Counted from the stretch's first letter, positions 34,822 to 47,819 are shown. The stretch is 64,000 bases of DNA from Zanthoxylum bungeanum (GCA_019454045.1 SKCR01031798.1:30850-94849); one strand, 5' to 3'. The notes: generated by a model not told the origin, from the letters alone. Numbers and translations are program-made.

Positions 34822-36884
34822 TGTTGGAGTTTCTAGGTCCATAGGATCGAATAACAAACATGAAACAAACGTGAAAATACAACGAGAAAGTCACGGAATA
34901 CTTACATCGTTCGGTTGGGTGACGCTACGACAAATAAAAATCTGATTTCTGCCACTAGGACTGCTCGGCAGTGAGCTCACTGGTCTGCTCCATTTTGGCG
35001 TCCATTGATGCTCCTTGAACAAGCTCCAAGCTTCGTCAAACGAATCCCGGCTCAGAGGTGAACTTCCCTATCACCTTCGCATGTCTCTCGGAGTGCTAGC
35101 TCACTTGATTTTTGCCACAAAAATCCACACTTTGCTTCCCCTAGTTCACGGTTTTTCAGTGCAAACCAGTGAGGTTTTTCAGCCCCAAGGGCGTTTGGGA
35201 GAGAAGAAAAATGGAGGAGAGAGAGAGATAAAATGTGTTATTAATTTTGGTATTCGATTTCTCAAACATATACCAAACTTTTGGCTCCAAAATAGCATTA
35301 AATGCTAGCCAACCACACACATCAACTTGCCATCAATCCATCACTCAGTGAATAGTGACTAGCGTCAATCACTCAAAGTGAAAGACATCCATCACTTAAT
35401 TGACGACTGATGTGACGCTAGAAGCGACTAGCGATTTGATGCTTGATTTGATTTGCTGCACTCGAATTCGAAATGCGAATGCGCTCGTAAATAATCTCGG
35501 GCTTGGGTTCGCTAATTCCAAATTAACGAACTTTCCGTTGCGTCATAATTAAATCTAATTTAATTAAATAATCATGCCAAGCATAATTACTATTCACGTC
35601 GCTAACGAATTAATTCTAAATTAATTCATTCGCCCGAATTAAAATCTAATTTTAATTCCGCGTTGAAATCCAATTTCATTTAATATATCAAATATATTAA
35701 TTTCTCGATTAATTCCAAATTAATCGTTCTCTCTCTTTAAATGATATTTTATCCCAGATAAAATATCTCCGCAATTAATCCCAGATTAATTTTCTCTCTC
35801 ACGTTATTAATCCCAGATTAATTAAAAGTGCGAGTCATACGTCATCGGTGAATCTTTGGGAATCGACCCATGAGATCCCCGGATATGTTGGCAGTAAATT
35901 CGGTCGTCGGACTATCCGAACACGTAAGTACCTCGTACTATGTTTATACCGATTTACAAGACAAGGTTGGCCTCTAGCAAAGCGCCGTGCCTACCCAATT
36001 CTCCGGAAATAACCTTACAGGAATAAAGGATCTGTATCAGGCGTAATATACCGTATTATTGTGTATTTCTGTCCAGTATCAGATGATCACAAGCGAGGCC
36101 TGGGGCTGGTACAGTGTCTGCCCCGTACGAAGCATATATCGGATTACGAGCAACTAGTCTCTTTAATATCGGATAATCATGACCAAGTCATATTATCCCG
36201 ACGGTTGCAATCTTATTTAGAGAACCAGTTATGTATCCCTGGGCGATCATCAACTCCATATGACTGGAGTGACACTTCCGTCTTGACATCACACCCAACA
36301 CACTATGATTCTCGATATACCCAGAATTGGCGTACACAGAAACCGGTTAAAGCCCTGGACGACCTCAACCAAAGTATATTGATTGTCTTATGCATTAGCG
36401 GTGCAAGTCTCAGGTTAAGACCAAATACACCTACCCTGATTTCGGATTTCCATAGACACATAGTCATACTACCAATGGAATTCCGAGAGGGTCTTATCCA
36501 GAGCGAAACTGTTTCCCGTACCATCGGTAAAACACAACCTCCTATTACACTTGCATGAGTATCCTATACCGAAATATATGAGAACTATGCCGTCGTGCCC
36601 TCACAACGCGCACAAGTGTAATACTAGTCTTTTACGCATTCATCGATGTCCAATCTCGATAATGCTCTGACTAGGGATGTTTAATGATTTATCCTACGTG
36701 GACTGATACTATCTCATATCATTCTCCGTCCATGAACAAATCACAAAGACCTCTCATCATTTATATATCTAGGTGATCTAATCACAAATGATAAGAGTGC
36801 AATCTCCTTTGTCACATAGTTAATTTGTCTAACAACACCATGATCTGTACAAATAGTGACGCTATGGGTCATAATTGTCCAACA
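34822..36884 (-). repeat. 3' LTR of element F
   Basis: TGTTGGAGTTTCTAGG to GTCCAACA, 2063 bp. The frames at 35015-35308 and 36061-36558 recur in the other LTR and are repeat shadows. Confidence 0.9.
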
Positions 36885-36899
36885 ATCTCCCACTTGGCC
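36885..36899 (-). promoter_or_regulatory. polypurine tract of element F
   Basis: The minus strand reads GGCCAAGTGGGAGAT beside the LTR. About 60 bp further on, minus sequence stops and plus-strand G pol begins. Confidence 0.8.
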
Positions 36900-36960
36900 T
36901 TTAGCCAGTCACTCGAGTGCTTTACACCCGAACTATGTACGGTTGGCTCAAATTGCTGAT

Positions 36961-37554
36961 GAAAGACATGTGTCCTAAAACTCAAGATGAGAGAGATAAC
37001 ATGATTCAGATCCCTTTTTGCTTCTGCAGTCGGATCGATCATGTATGCCATGACTTGTACACGACCTGATGTTTCATATGCTTTGAGCATCTACATTCAC
37101 TATCAGGTCGATCCAGGTGATGGTCACTGGATTGATGTTAAGAACATCTTTTAGTATCTTAGACGAACTAAGGATGATTTTTTAATTTATGGAGATGGAG
37201 AACTTGATGTGACTGGGATCACCGATGCAAGTTTCCAAACCGATAAAGATAACTATAAGTCACAATTATGGTATATATTTTGTTTGAAAAACAGAACAGT
37301 AAGCTGGAAATTTTCCAAGCAAGATATTGTTGCCGATTTAACAACAAAAGTGGAATACATTACTGCGGCTGAGGCAGCAAAAGAAGCATTTTGGATCTAT
37401 AAAATTCCTAATTGGATTAGGAGTAGTTCTGTTAGCAGCTGAGCTGGGCTACAACACAGGCTAGGGATTTACAGTCTTATCAATGATCCAAGTATGTACT
37501 TCGATGGTTTCATCTCATTCATGAGATTATACATCGTGGCGATGTCAAGATCAA
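36961..37554 (+). pseudogene. inverted RNase H fragment of G-type captured in element F (copy 1)
   Basis: Plus-strand sequence with the frame 37209-37442: DASFQTDKDNYKSQLWYIFC, TVSWKFSKQDIVADLTTKVE, YITAAEAAKEAFWIYKIPNW. It is opposite in orientation to the surrounding element F. It differs from 45194-45789 at about six positions in 594. A TAG lies in the NIF-stop-YLRR stretch of both copies. After 37554 minus-strand F sequence resumes. Confidence 0.85.
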
Positions 37555-40080
37555 AGTATGTATCTTGATCGTTGATGAGACCATTAATTCTTTAGCATGT
37601 GCTCGAGCCTAGCTCAGCTGCTAATAGAACTATATCTAATCTAATTAGAATTTTTATCGACCCAGAAGGCTTCTATTGCCGCCTCAGCTGCAGCAATAAC
37701 CCGCATTGGTTGTTTATTCGGTAACAGTATCTTACTTGGAAGATTTCCAGCTCACTGTTCCGTTATTCAAACTGTATAGTACCGTTTGCGACTTATAGTC
37801 ATTTTATCGGTTTAGGAAACTTGCAGTAGTGATCCCAGTCACTTCAAGTTCTCATTCTCCATAGATTAAGACAGCATCATTAGTTCTTTAAGATACTAAC
37901 GGATGTTCTTAACTTCAATCCAGTGACTATCACTCGGATTAACCTGTTTGTGAATCCATATGCTCAAAGCGTATGAGACACCAGGTCGCGCACATTTTTC
38001 AATGTACGATTCCACGGAGAGTTTTCGAAATTCAAGCTTTCGCCGATAGTTATTTTATGGGAATGACATTTTTCAATATCATTTCCAAGAAATGATGTAT
38101 TATCATTATTTATAGGACATCGATTGGCAGTGCGCTCCCACTAACCATCTTATATACACAAGAATCATTTCGTTTTGAATTAAATCATAAACCATTATGA
38201 TCACATCAAAACGACAATTCCAAGAACCTATGCTTGCTTCAATCCAAACATAGATCAAATAACCTGCAAACCTTGTTTGCTAGTTTTGGTACGATAAAAC
38301 CGTCAGGACGTTGTAAACATCCTCCAAAAGGTTTCCTTTTCAGGAAAATGATTTTCCCGTCAAGCTGCCACATTTCATAAATGAAACATGAAGCATTAGC
38401 AAGCATCATCCAAATGGATTTACCGTGGCAACAGGTAAAAGGTTGAATCGTAATCAACACAATGTTGATAACGATACCTTTCCGTTAAAAGCCTGGCTTT
38501 ATACGTTGGTGTGTTGCCATCCATGTATGTCTTCCTTGAAGACTTATAATACCAATAGGCACAATGCCTTGCGGTACATCAACTAGTGTCCAAACTTGTT
38601 GATATACATGGAATCCATTTCGGACTCATGACACTTTGTCATAATAGGGAGTCGATACCTTGTATCACTTCCTCATACGTAGTCAGTTGGTATACCTCAA
38701 TAAGATAGACATCTTTATGAGGTGAGATCAGAAACCCATACCCCAGGTTGTTTTCTGACTCTCTCCGACATACGCGGTTCTTGTGTATTCGAAGATTATG
38801 GTATAATTTCATCATTGATGAACTATATGTGTTCCATTAGGATTCGGTGCCTGGAATAATATCACTCTGATTTTCATCGAGTTATACTATCCTCCCACTC
38901 ACCTCTGCATATCAGTATTCCTCTTAGCAAAACCGCATGGTGAGCAACAATCTAATTGTTCTCTTGTGAGTTGTATAAGTACAATACTTATGGTATCCCT
39001 AGGATAACCTACAATTGGCACTTATCCAATTTGGGTTCTAGTTTGGTATCATCCAAACATATGCCTAGCATACCCAAATGTTCAGGAATGAGAAACCCGG
39101 TTTCCTTCCCGTTCATATCTAATATGATATCTGTCAAACAGATTTTGATGGAACCTTAAAATAAGTTCTGCACTATTAAAGCTTATCCGTTTGAAGGAAA
39201 TGGTAGCTCAGAGCGACTCATGATTAACCTTATCATTTCTAAAAAAATTTGGTTACTCGGTTCAGACACACCGTCACCATGACATGTTCCGAGAGGAGTC
39301 CTCATTTGAAAGAATACTTTACTCTTTCAATTTTATAAGAAACTTATTGCCTAAGTATTTTCCATTACGGTCTTACCGTGACGGTTTAATACTATAGCTG
39401 ATCTGTTTGTCTATTTCGTGTCGAAACTGTAAAAGTTTCCGATTTGTGTTCTTCAAAAGAAACATACAACCATTACGCGATGCCACATCCGTATAGGTCA
39501 CGAAATATTCATATCCACATCTAGCCTAGCTAGACATGGGCCCACTTGCTTCACTATGAACTAGGGCTAACAAATTGGTGGCATTAACATTTTTACCAAG
39601 TAAATAGTGTTTTAGGCACTTTGCCCAATAAACTAGATTCGTAGACTTTATTTGATTAGAATCAAATTAGTCCTAGTACCCACTCTTCGAAAGTGTGGAT
39701 ATACGAGTCTTGTTTAATTGTGTCCCAGACAACAATGCCACAATTAGTTTCATCTGATCAAATCAGTTGGAGCTATTTGTTTGTCATGTTATATATTTGA
39801 GATTTATTTATATTCAAAATATAAATTCTGTTATTCACATCTAATGTGTTTATCTCAATATCATCTTTATATAATAAAACACTTTAGTGTTCTAGAATAT
39901 AAAGGTTCACCCTCATCGAGTTAACACTGATATAGAGATAATGTATCTAGTCAAACTAGTTACGTTATAACAGTTTCCAAATCCTGCTCATAGCAGATTC
40001 TGAACATTAGTATATATTTATGTATCACACTAAGTATTTAAAATCTAATTTTAATACTAGTTATGAACATAATAATGACA
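37555..40080 (-). pseudogene. copia pol remnant (RNase H, RT, integrase, pre-integrase) of element F
   Basis: Minus-strand remains in the usual order: RNase H to about 37990, RT to about 38700 (frame 38239-38460: FIYEMWQLDGKIIFLKRKPF, GGCLQRPDGF), linker to about 39130, integrase to about 39610, pre-integrase to about 39860. The protease region is partly deleted near 39980. YVDD is replaced by CTATAAATAATGATAAT (about 38098-38114), the lesion also seen in A. Confidence 0.75.
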
Positions 40081-40690
40081 ATCATATTGAAGTCAAAGCC
40101 TTGCTCGTCTTCAATTCCTTCATGTCTGCTTTGTCCAAACGGCAGTCACGCTTCCGCGATCCTGTTTGCCACAATTTAGGTAGACATTTTGGATATGTCC
40201 TTTATCTTCCTAGAAGATTATAATGATTTTGCCTTTGCCCTTTTCAACACTCCAGAAGCCTTTGGCCAAGCCATGGGTTTCTAGAATATCGAAGTAAGGT
40301 GCTCCTTGCGCTACTTGTTTATTGCAAAATTTGACTTTGTCTCCTTGAGAATAGTCATTAATTCTCCAAGAATTATTTATTGCAATTATAATACTTCTAA
40401 AATCTAAGCATAGATTTATGAAGATCCTTCGATTTCTTTATCATACTTTAAGGATCTAATCCTTAGTTCTGATTCAGAAATTAAGGAGTCTACTACAGTA
40501 AGTATAATGGATTAAGCACTTAAGTTGTCATCACATAAATCTTCCAAAGATTATGCTCTACTATTTGCTTAACTCCGGGCATTAGGCTTAATTTATTATT
40601 TTATCAAATAAAATAACTTATTATTTTCCAGGACCATCCTGAAAATTTATTCCCAATTTTGAAAATTAAAGCATTTAATTACATTTTCCC
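40081..40690 (-). pseudogene. copia gag remnant (element F)
   Basis: Nucleotide sequence follows the gag of A (5700-6290) nearly base for base, including the zinc-knuckle area at about 40135-40190, with the same decay. No open frame of note remains. Confidence 0.7.
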
Positions 40691-43044
40691 TAGGATTATG
40701 AATTAAACGTCAATCTTTCAATTTTATCTTGACTTTAATAGTCCAACTATTTTAATCAATGATTAAGGTACCATTAATTATAATGATTATTGTAGTCCAA
40801 CTATTTTAATCAACTATAATTAATTAAATCGAATATATTAATTATTATAATCCAATTATATAATCAAATATAAATGAATAGTTTGAATATATAGTCCAAC
40901 TATTTATAAAACAATAATTTAAATATTAGTCCAACTAACATGTAATTTATTTGACGAATGATATTTGTTTGAGCGCGTATGGCGAGTAATTGAACGAATA
41001 TTGCAAATTCAATTCATGCCTCCCACTATTTTTCGACAAGCCTCTAACCCTCTGTCGAGTACTCGGGAAACCGTATTTCCTAGCGGGCTAGGATCCCGTT
41101 AAATATCACACAATCTTGACTTTGGCCAACAAATTGTATGATAATTAACTAGGTAGATCTCTAAGATCGATTGGATCCAATCCAATTCCTAGATCCGGGA
41201 GGGGGACATCCAAGTCTGAAACATATATCTTATATATGCCAATACATCCAATGTATTACCTAACCATTTTCCTCTGAATCAACTAAGCCTTGGCTTTGGC
41301 ACAACAAACTTAGTGATCCCAGTCAAGCGCGGCCCATTGACCATGGAAAGCTTCGTAATCAATGTCGATGGACAAGAAGTGGTCTTGACTTTGGCCAACA
41401 AACCACAACTTGGACAAGACACTGATATGTAACAAAGCTTTCGTGATTCAAACACATCTTCGACAGACAAAGGCCTTGACTTTGGCCAACAAACCAATGT
41501 CGTCTTAGATCTTGAGTAAGAATCACTCAATGGAAGGAATGACGCTTAATATTTTGTGAGGGTTTTTCGAGTGCATATTGGTAACCAATTTATTATCTTT
41601 GTTAAGGTCTCATCATCATACACCCTTAAACATGCATTCTAAACCCGTAATAAAGCGCGTATGAAAAATAATAATGATATGCGGATGGATAATTTACACA
41701 TTGATCCTAGATCAAATCTCTAATTTTCTCTCTCCCGCTAGCACAAGTATTACTTCTACCCGTTACACTACACTTCTAAAGAAATCTCATTTACATTGAG
41801 AGGAATATGTGAGAAGAGAATACAAAGAATAGCGAGGTAATAAGGCTGGACACGCAGGTCCAATTAATAAATCAAATTTATTACACAATTTCTAAAATTG
41901 TCCCACCCATCTAATATCCATCCGATATACATTATTCATGCATCGCAACCATGTATTCACACAAGCATGTTATCAATCAATCTAATCCAATTAATTAATC
42001 TGATAATTAGTGACCATCCAATGTTCAAACAACGATTTGATTTTGCTCGAGTCAAACTCGTTTTGCGAATAAGTACTTAAAGTATGAATTCTCGATTTAA
42101 ATTAAATTACATAATTAAATCCAATTTAATACGCATTTAATTCTAATTCGCTATTTAATTCCAAATTAAATAACACACTTTATTTATAAACCTTTTACGA
42201 CTTAAATTTCAAATTTAATCGATACGGGTCTCAAAGCCCGATTAACGTCCAACGTCAATTTAATTAAAGTCCAATGGGCTTTTAATTAATTTTTTAAGGC
42301 GTGGACTTTTGGTCAACTCGAGTCAAACCGATAACCAAAGTCCAATCCGGGAATTACCCCATAAGCCTAAAATTAATTTGGCCCATTAGGCCCAATTAAA
42401 CTTTAAAGGTCCATTTGTTGTATTTGGGCTTTATGGAAGCGGCTTTGGGCCCAATTGGATCCAATCCAATATGCCTTAACCAAACTTTGTACAATAACAA
42501 CATTTAAGCCCAATAACAACATTTAAGCCCAAATACAATTTCAAGCCCAATTTAATTAAACACAAAAAATTCCAAATTTCCCATTACTAAAGTGTATTAA
42601 CATAATTAATCACCCAAATCAATATTTCCAAAACACAAATTAGGCCAATTAATCATGCTCATTTACATCAATTAATGTCCAACACAAATTAATCAAAAAT
42701 CAAACCCAAATCATGCTTATTGTTCTCGGCAATGGAAGGGAAAATTATGTCCGATTCGGTTTCAATCCGATTAAATCCACAATCGACATTAAATCACATT
42801 CCCGATTGATTTCAACTCATCCAATGAATCAAAAAACAAAAATCACCAAGAACACAAAGGGCATTATTTTCGGCCAAGCTCAAAAATTGGGGAAATTTGT
42901 TCCAAACAAGATTTCTTCAAATTGATTAAATCAATCATCAATAAAAACACATTTAAACACATTCATTCATCCAATTTCACAAATCATGCTCAAACACATT
43001 TTTACCCAAATTGTAACCCATATTCGTATTTCATGCTTTTACTC
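40691..43044 (-). other. untranslated leader of element F
   Basis: 2.35 kb leader with CTTGACTTTGGCCAACAA at 41115, 41394 and 41475, the leader reading frame at 41279-41530, and GGGCCCA-type motifs at 42240-42560. Closest to the leader of A. Confidence 0.7.
41279..41530 (-). CDS. unassigned leader reading frame, 83 codons (element F)
   Basis: The longest version of the leader frame: CWPKSRPLSVEDVFESRKLC, YISVSCPSCGLLAKVKTTSC, PSTLITKLSMVNG and LTGITKFVVPKPRLS. It aligns with A without gaps over most of its length and with C over the last 50 codons. It has two CPS motifs and no signal peptide or membrane segment. It lies about 0.6 kb upstream of gag on the sense strand. Translation is unproven and no family is recognised. 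Confidence 0.3.
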   Translation of the reverse strand: MSDSYSRSKTTLVCWPKSRPLSVEDVFESRKLCYISVSCPSCGLLAKVKTTSCPSTLITKLSMVNGPRLTGITKFVVPKPRLS

Positions 43045-43056
43045 GCTCTGATACCA
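43045..43056 (-). promoter_or_regulatory. primer-binding site of element F (tRNA-iMet)
   Basis: The minus strand reads TGGTATCAGAGC exactly, one base from the LTR. It is the only unmutated PBS among the family-1 copies here. Confidence 0.9.
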
Positions 43057-43057
43057 T

Positions 43058-45118
43058 TGTTGGAGTTTCTAGGTCCATATGATCGAATAACAAACATGAA
43101 ACAAACATGCGAATAAAACGAGAAAGTCGCGGAATACTTACATCGATCGGTTAAGCGACGCTACGACGAACAAAAATCTGATTTCTGCCACTAGGACTGC
43201 TCGGCAGTGAGCTCACTGGTCTGCTCCATTTTGGCGTCCATTGATGCTCCTTGAACAAGCTCCAAGCTTCGTCAAACGAATCCCGGCTCATGGGTGAACT
43301 TCCCTATCACCTTCGCATGTCTCTCAGAGTGCTAGCTCACTTGATTTTTGCCACAAAAATCCACAATTTGCTTCCCCTAGCTCACGGTTTTTCAGTACAA
43401 ACCAATGACGTTTTTCAGCCCCAAGGGCGTGTGGGAGAGAAGAAGAATGGAGGAGGGAGAGAGATAAAATGTGTTATTAATTTTGGTATTTTATTTCTCA
43501 AACATATACCAAACTTTTGGCTCCAAAATAGAATTAAATGCTAGCCAACCACACACATCAACTTGCCATCAATCCATCACTCAGTGAATAGTGACTGGCG
43601 TCAATCACTCAAAGTGAAAGACATCCATCACTTAATTGACGACTGATGTGACGCTAGAAGCGACTAGCGATTTGACGCTTGATTTGATTTTCCGCACTCG
43701 AATTCGAAATGCGAATGCGCTCGCAAATAATCTCGGGCTCCGGTTCGCTAATTCCAAATTAACAAACTTTCTGTTGCGTCGTAATTAAATCTAATTTAAT
43801 TAAATAATCATGCCAAGCATAATTACTATTCACATCGCTAACGAATTAATTCTAAATTAATTCGTTCGCCCGAATTAAAATCTAATTTTAATTCCGCGTT
43901 AAAATCCAATTTCATTTAATATATCAAATATATTAATTTCTCGATTAATTCCAAATTAATCGTTCTCTCTCTTTAAATGATATTTTATCCCAGATAAAAT
44001 ATCTCCGCAATTAATCCCAGATTAATTTTCTCTCTCACGTCATTAATCCCAGATTAATTAAAAGTGCGAGTCATACGTCATCGGTGAATCTTTGGGAAGC
44101 GACCCATGAGATCCCCGGATATGTTGGCAGTAAATTCGGTTGTCGGACTATCCAAATACGTAAGTACCTCGTACTACGTTTATACCGATTTACAAGACAA
44201 GGTTGGCCTCTAGCAAAGCGCTGTGCCTACCCAATTCTCCGGAAATAACCTTACAAGAATAAAGGATCTGTATCAGGCGTAATATACCGTATTATTGCGT
44301 ATTTCTGTCCAGTATCAGATGATCACATGCGAGGCCTGGGGCTGGTACAGTGTCTCCCCCGTACGAAGCATATCAAATTACGAGCAACTAGTCTCTTTAA
44401 TATCGGATAATCATGACCAAGTCATATTATCCTGACGGTTGCAACCTTATTTAGAGAACCAGTTCTGTATCCCTGGGCGATCATCAACTCCATATGACTG
44501 GAGTGACACTTCCGTCTTGACATCACACCCAACACACTATGATTCTCGATATACCCAGAGAATGGCGTACACAGAAACCGGTTAAAGCCCTGGACGACCT
44601 AAACCAAAGTATATGATTGTCTTATGCATTAGCGGTGCAAGTCTTAGGTTAAGACCAAATACACCTACCCTGATTTCGGATTTCCATAGAAACATAGTCA
44701 TACTACCAATGGAATTCCGAGGGGGTCTTATCCAGAGCGAAGCTGTTTCCCGTACCATCGGTAAAACACAACCTCCTATTACACTTGCATGAGTATCCTA
44801 TACCGAAATATATGAGAACTATGCTGTCGTGCCCTCACAATGCGCACAAGTGTAATACTAGTCTTTTACGCATTCATCGATGTCCAATCTCGATAATGCT
44901 CTGACTAGGGATGTTTAATGATTTATCCTACGTGGACTGATACTATCTCATATCATTCTCCTTCCAGGAACAAATCACAAAGACCTCTCATCATTTATAT
45001 ATCTAGGTGATCTAATCACAAATGATAAGAGTGCAATCTCATTTGTCACATAGTTAATTTGTCTAACAACACCATGATCTGTACAAATAGTGAAGCTATG
45101 GGTCATAATTGTCCAACA
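43058..45118 (-). repeat. 5' LTR of element F, with PBS on one side and PPT on the other
   Basis: TGTTGGAGTTTCTAGG to CCAACA, 2061 bp. The PBS complement at its left marks it as 5' LTR. The right side carries PPT complement and 75 bp of 3' internal sequence (45119-45193) where flanking DNA should be. It is the first part of repeat block X2. Confidence 0.9.
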
Positions 45119-45193
45119 ATCTCCCACTTGGCCTTTAGCCAGTCACTCGAGTGCTTTACACCCGAACTATGTACGGTTGGCTCAAATTGCTGA

Positions 45194-45917
45194 TGAAAGA
45201 CATGTGTCCTAAAACTCAAGATGAGAGAGATAACATGAGTCAGATCCCTTTTTGCTTCTGCAGTCGGATCGATCATGTATGCCATGACTTGTACACGACC
45301 TGATGTTTCATATGCTTTGAGCATCTACATTCACTATCAGGCCGATCCAGGTGATGGTCACTGGATTGATGTTAAGAACATCTTTTAGTATCTTAGACGA
45401 ACTAAGGATGCTTTTTTAATTTATGGAGATGGAGAACTTGATGTGACTGGGATCACCGTTGCAAGTTTCCAAACCGATAAAGATAACTATAAGTCACAAT
45501 TATGGTATATATTTTGTTTGAAAAACAGAACAGTAAGCTGGAAATCTTCCAAGCAAGATATTGTTGCCGATTTAACAACAAAAGTGGAATACATTACTGC
45601 GGCTGAGGCAGCAAAAGAAGCATTTTGGATCTATAAAATTCCTAATTGGATTAGGAGTAGTTCTATTAGCAGCTGAGCTGGGCTACAACACAGGCTAGGG
45701 ATTTACAGTCTTATCAATGATCCAAGTATGTACTTCGATGGTTTCATCTCATTCATGAGATTATACATCGTGGCGATGTCAAGATCGAAAAGATTATTTC
45801 AGATGATAACCTTACATATCTGTTGATGAAAGTGATATCTCAGCAAAATTTTGAGCGACCCGTACATAGTTCAGGTGTTGGACACTTGAGTGATTGGCTA
45901 TAGGCCAAGTGGGAGAT
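45194..45917 (+). pseudogene. copia RNase H and polypurine tract (element G)
   Basis: The frame 45443-45676 reads VASFQTDKDNYKSQLWYIFC, TVSWKSSKQDIVADLTTKVE and YITAAEAAKEAFWIYKIPNW. It continues through PVHSSGVGHLSD-like sequence to the PPT AAGTGGGAGAT at 45907-45917 and the G 3' LTR. Up to 45789 it duplicates 36961-37554. Confidence 0.85.
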
Positions 45918-47300
45918 TGTTGGACAATTATGACCCAGATCATCACTATTTGTAAAAGACATGGTGTTTTTGTACAAATTAACTATGTGACAAAAGAAAT
46001 TACTCTTTTATCATTTTGTAATTGGATTATTTGGATATATAAATGATAAAAGTCCATATGATCAGTACCAAATTAATAAGATATGAGACAGTATTAATCC
46101 ATGAAAGGTTTGATCATTAAATATCCCTAGTCGTAGTATTATCGAGACCGGACATCGATAATGCGGAATAGGCTAGTATTACACTTGTGCGCGTTATGGA
46201 AGCTTAACAGCATATCTCTCATATATTTAAGTATTGGATACTTATGCAAGTGTGATAGGAATTTATTTTAGCCGTTGGACCGGGAACAACTTCGCTCTAG
46301 ATAGACCCCTCGGAGTCCCATTGGTAGTATGACTATGTGTCTATGGGAATCCGAATCAGGGTACGCACGTGTCTGATAGTTCGACAATCGTATTTACTGC
46401 CAACATATCTAGGGATCTCTTGGGTCGCTTAAGATTCACCGATGACATTTGACTCGAACAGAATTAATCTGGGATTAATTATGAGAGAGAAAATTAATCT
46501 GGGATTAATTACGTTAAGAATTTTATATGGGATTAAATTCGTCTAGAAGAGAGAACGCGATTAATTTGGAATTAATCGGAAAAGTAAATTTAATATTTAA
46601 ATTGGATTTTACTATTTAATTTATTTAATTGGGCTAAAATAATATATCAGATATATTAATTGAAATTGGATTTCAATACGGAATTAAAATTGGATTTTAA
46701 TTCAAGCCAACGAATTATTTTGGAATTAATTCGTAAGCGACTTTCGTAATAATTTTGCTAGGTATTATTATTTAAGTAAATTGGATTTAATTGCGTCGCG
46801 ACGAAAAATTTATTTAATCGGATTAAACGAACCCGGGCCCAAAGTGTGTTGTACAAGCCAACTTAAATTTGGAATTTAAAGTGGTGGGACCTACTCTAAC
46901 TTACATCAACTTGTCAAAAGATGATGGAAGTTGTTGGCAATATTTATTACACTTAGGAAGTCAAAACATACACACTTTTTTACATGTTTTGTAACAAGTT
47001 TAGAACTTGAAAAAAAACTATTCATATTTATCTCTCCCTTGGTAGCCGATTCTTCCTCTCTTCTCCATGGAATTTTTGTTGCAAAAATTATTCAAAGCTA
47101 GCACTTTAGAGAGTCAATTAAGGTGATAGGGAAACTCACCCAAGAGTTTGGAACTCTATAACAAAACTTGGAGTTTCTTCTACATCCATGTAAAAGTTTT
47201 GAACTTCAACCGATCAATGTAAGTTTTTTCGGCAAACTTTCTTGATATATTCACACACGAATCAATCTTAGAGATCCTTGACATGTCTAGGACACTAACA
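45918..47300 (+). repeat. 3' LTR of element G, internally deleted
   Basis: TGTTGGACAATTATGACC to CACTAACA, 1383 bp. About 0.6 kb is missing at about 46360, a different deletion from that in the 5' LTR. Followed by CCAAA (47301-47305). Confidence 0.9.
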
Positions 47301-47819
47301 CCAAAGCTGTGAGGATATGGCTGGTAGAAATTTATTTGTACCGGATATATTTGATATTAGGTGAATTCAAGCGAAAGCGAAATCCTGAACGTGCCAAAGC
47401 TGTCAGGGTTTCGCAATTATCTTGAATTCATCTTTGACAAGTTTGACCTTTGTACGCCTCCTTGTGAACGTGCCAAAGTTGTCACAACAAGAAACGACTA
47501 GGATCGAAAACCCAGGAGTCACTATTGAGTGATTGACAATCAGTTGTCTACGTAATGAATATAGTAGGCGAAAACGTGCCAAAGTTGTGAGCTGAAATAT
47601 ATTCATGGGGTCCACCTTTCACTATTATGTTATGATTTGATTATCGCATGTTTTGTATTCTGTTTGGGGATTACAGTATTGCATGAAATAGTGGGAGAGG
47701 TATTTTTAGATAAAAAAATTCATGATCTAGTTAATGCTTTATGATATATTATAAAAATGTTTTATCTTTTATCTGTTATCTGCTTACCGTTGATTCGCTG
47801 TCTATTTGCTAGATTTGTG
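47301..47819 (+). other. leader of element H, second part
   Basis: Leader sequence resumes at the CCAAA duplication. The motif GAACGTGCCAAAGTTGT recurs at 47387, 47466 and 47572 (first base variable). The minus-strand frame 47403-47615 is a shadow over it. The gag start follows at 47820. Confidence 0.75.

Larger units (their letters stand above)
34822..45118 (-). mobile_element. Ty1/copia element F (family 1), chimeric
   Basis: LTRs 34822-36884 and 43058-45118 with PBS complement at 43045-43056. The PPT complement lies beside both LTRs (36885 and 45119), which is abnormal for the right one. The internal region 37555-43044 carries decayed minus-strand pol, gag and leader. About 105 bp expected after position 36960 are replaced by 594 bp of inverted G pol. 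A possible AGGAC/AAGAC target duplication (34817-34821, 36962-36966) is imperfect. LTR difference falls from about 5 percent at the left to under 2 percent at the right. Confidence 0.75.
14146..47300 (+). mobile_element. Ty1/copia element G (family 1), host of elements D, C, M and F
   Basis: Its 5' LTR is 14146-15015 and 3' LTR 45918-47300, both plus-oriented and flanked by CCAAA. Own internal pieces are the PBS and leader (15017-16181), an RT fragment starting at the YVDD box (34560-34821), and RNase H with PPT (45194-45917). Gag, protease, integrase and most of RT are missing, presumably lost when D became joined in. Most of the 33 kb is later insertions. Both LTRs carry different internal deletions. 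Confidence 0.8.
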
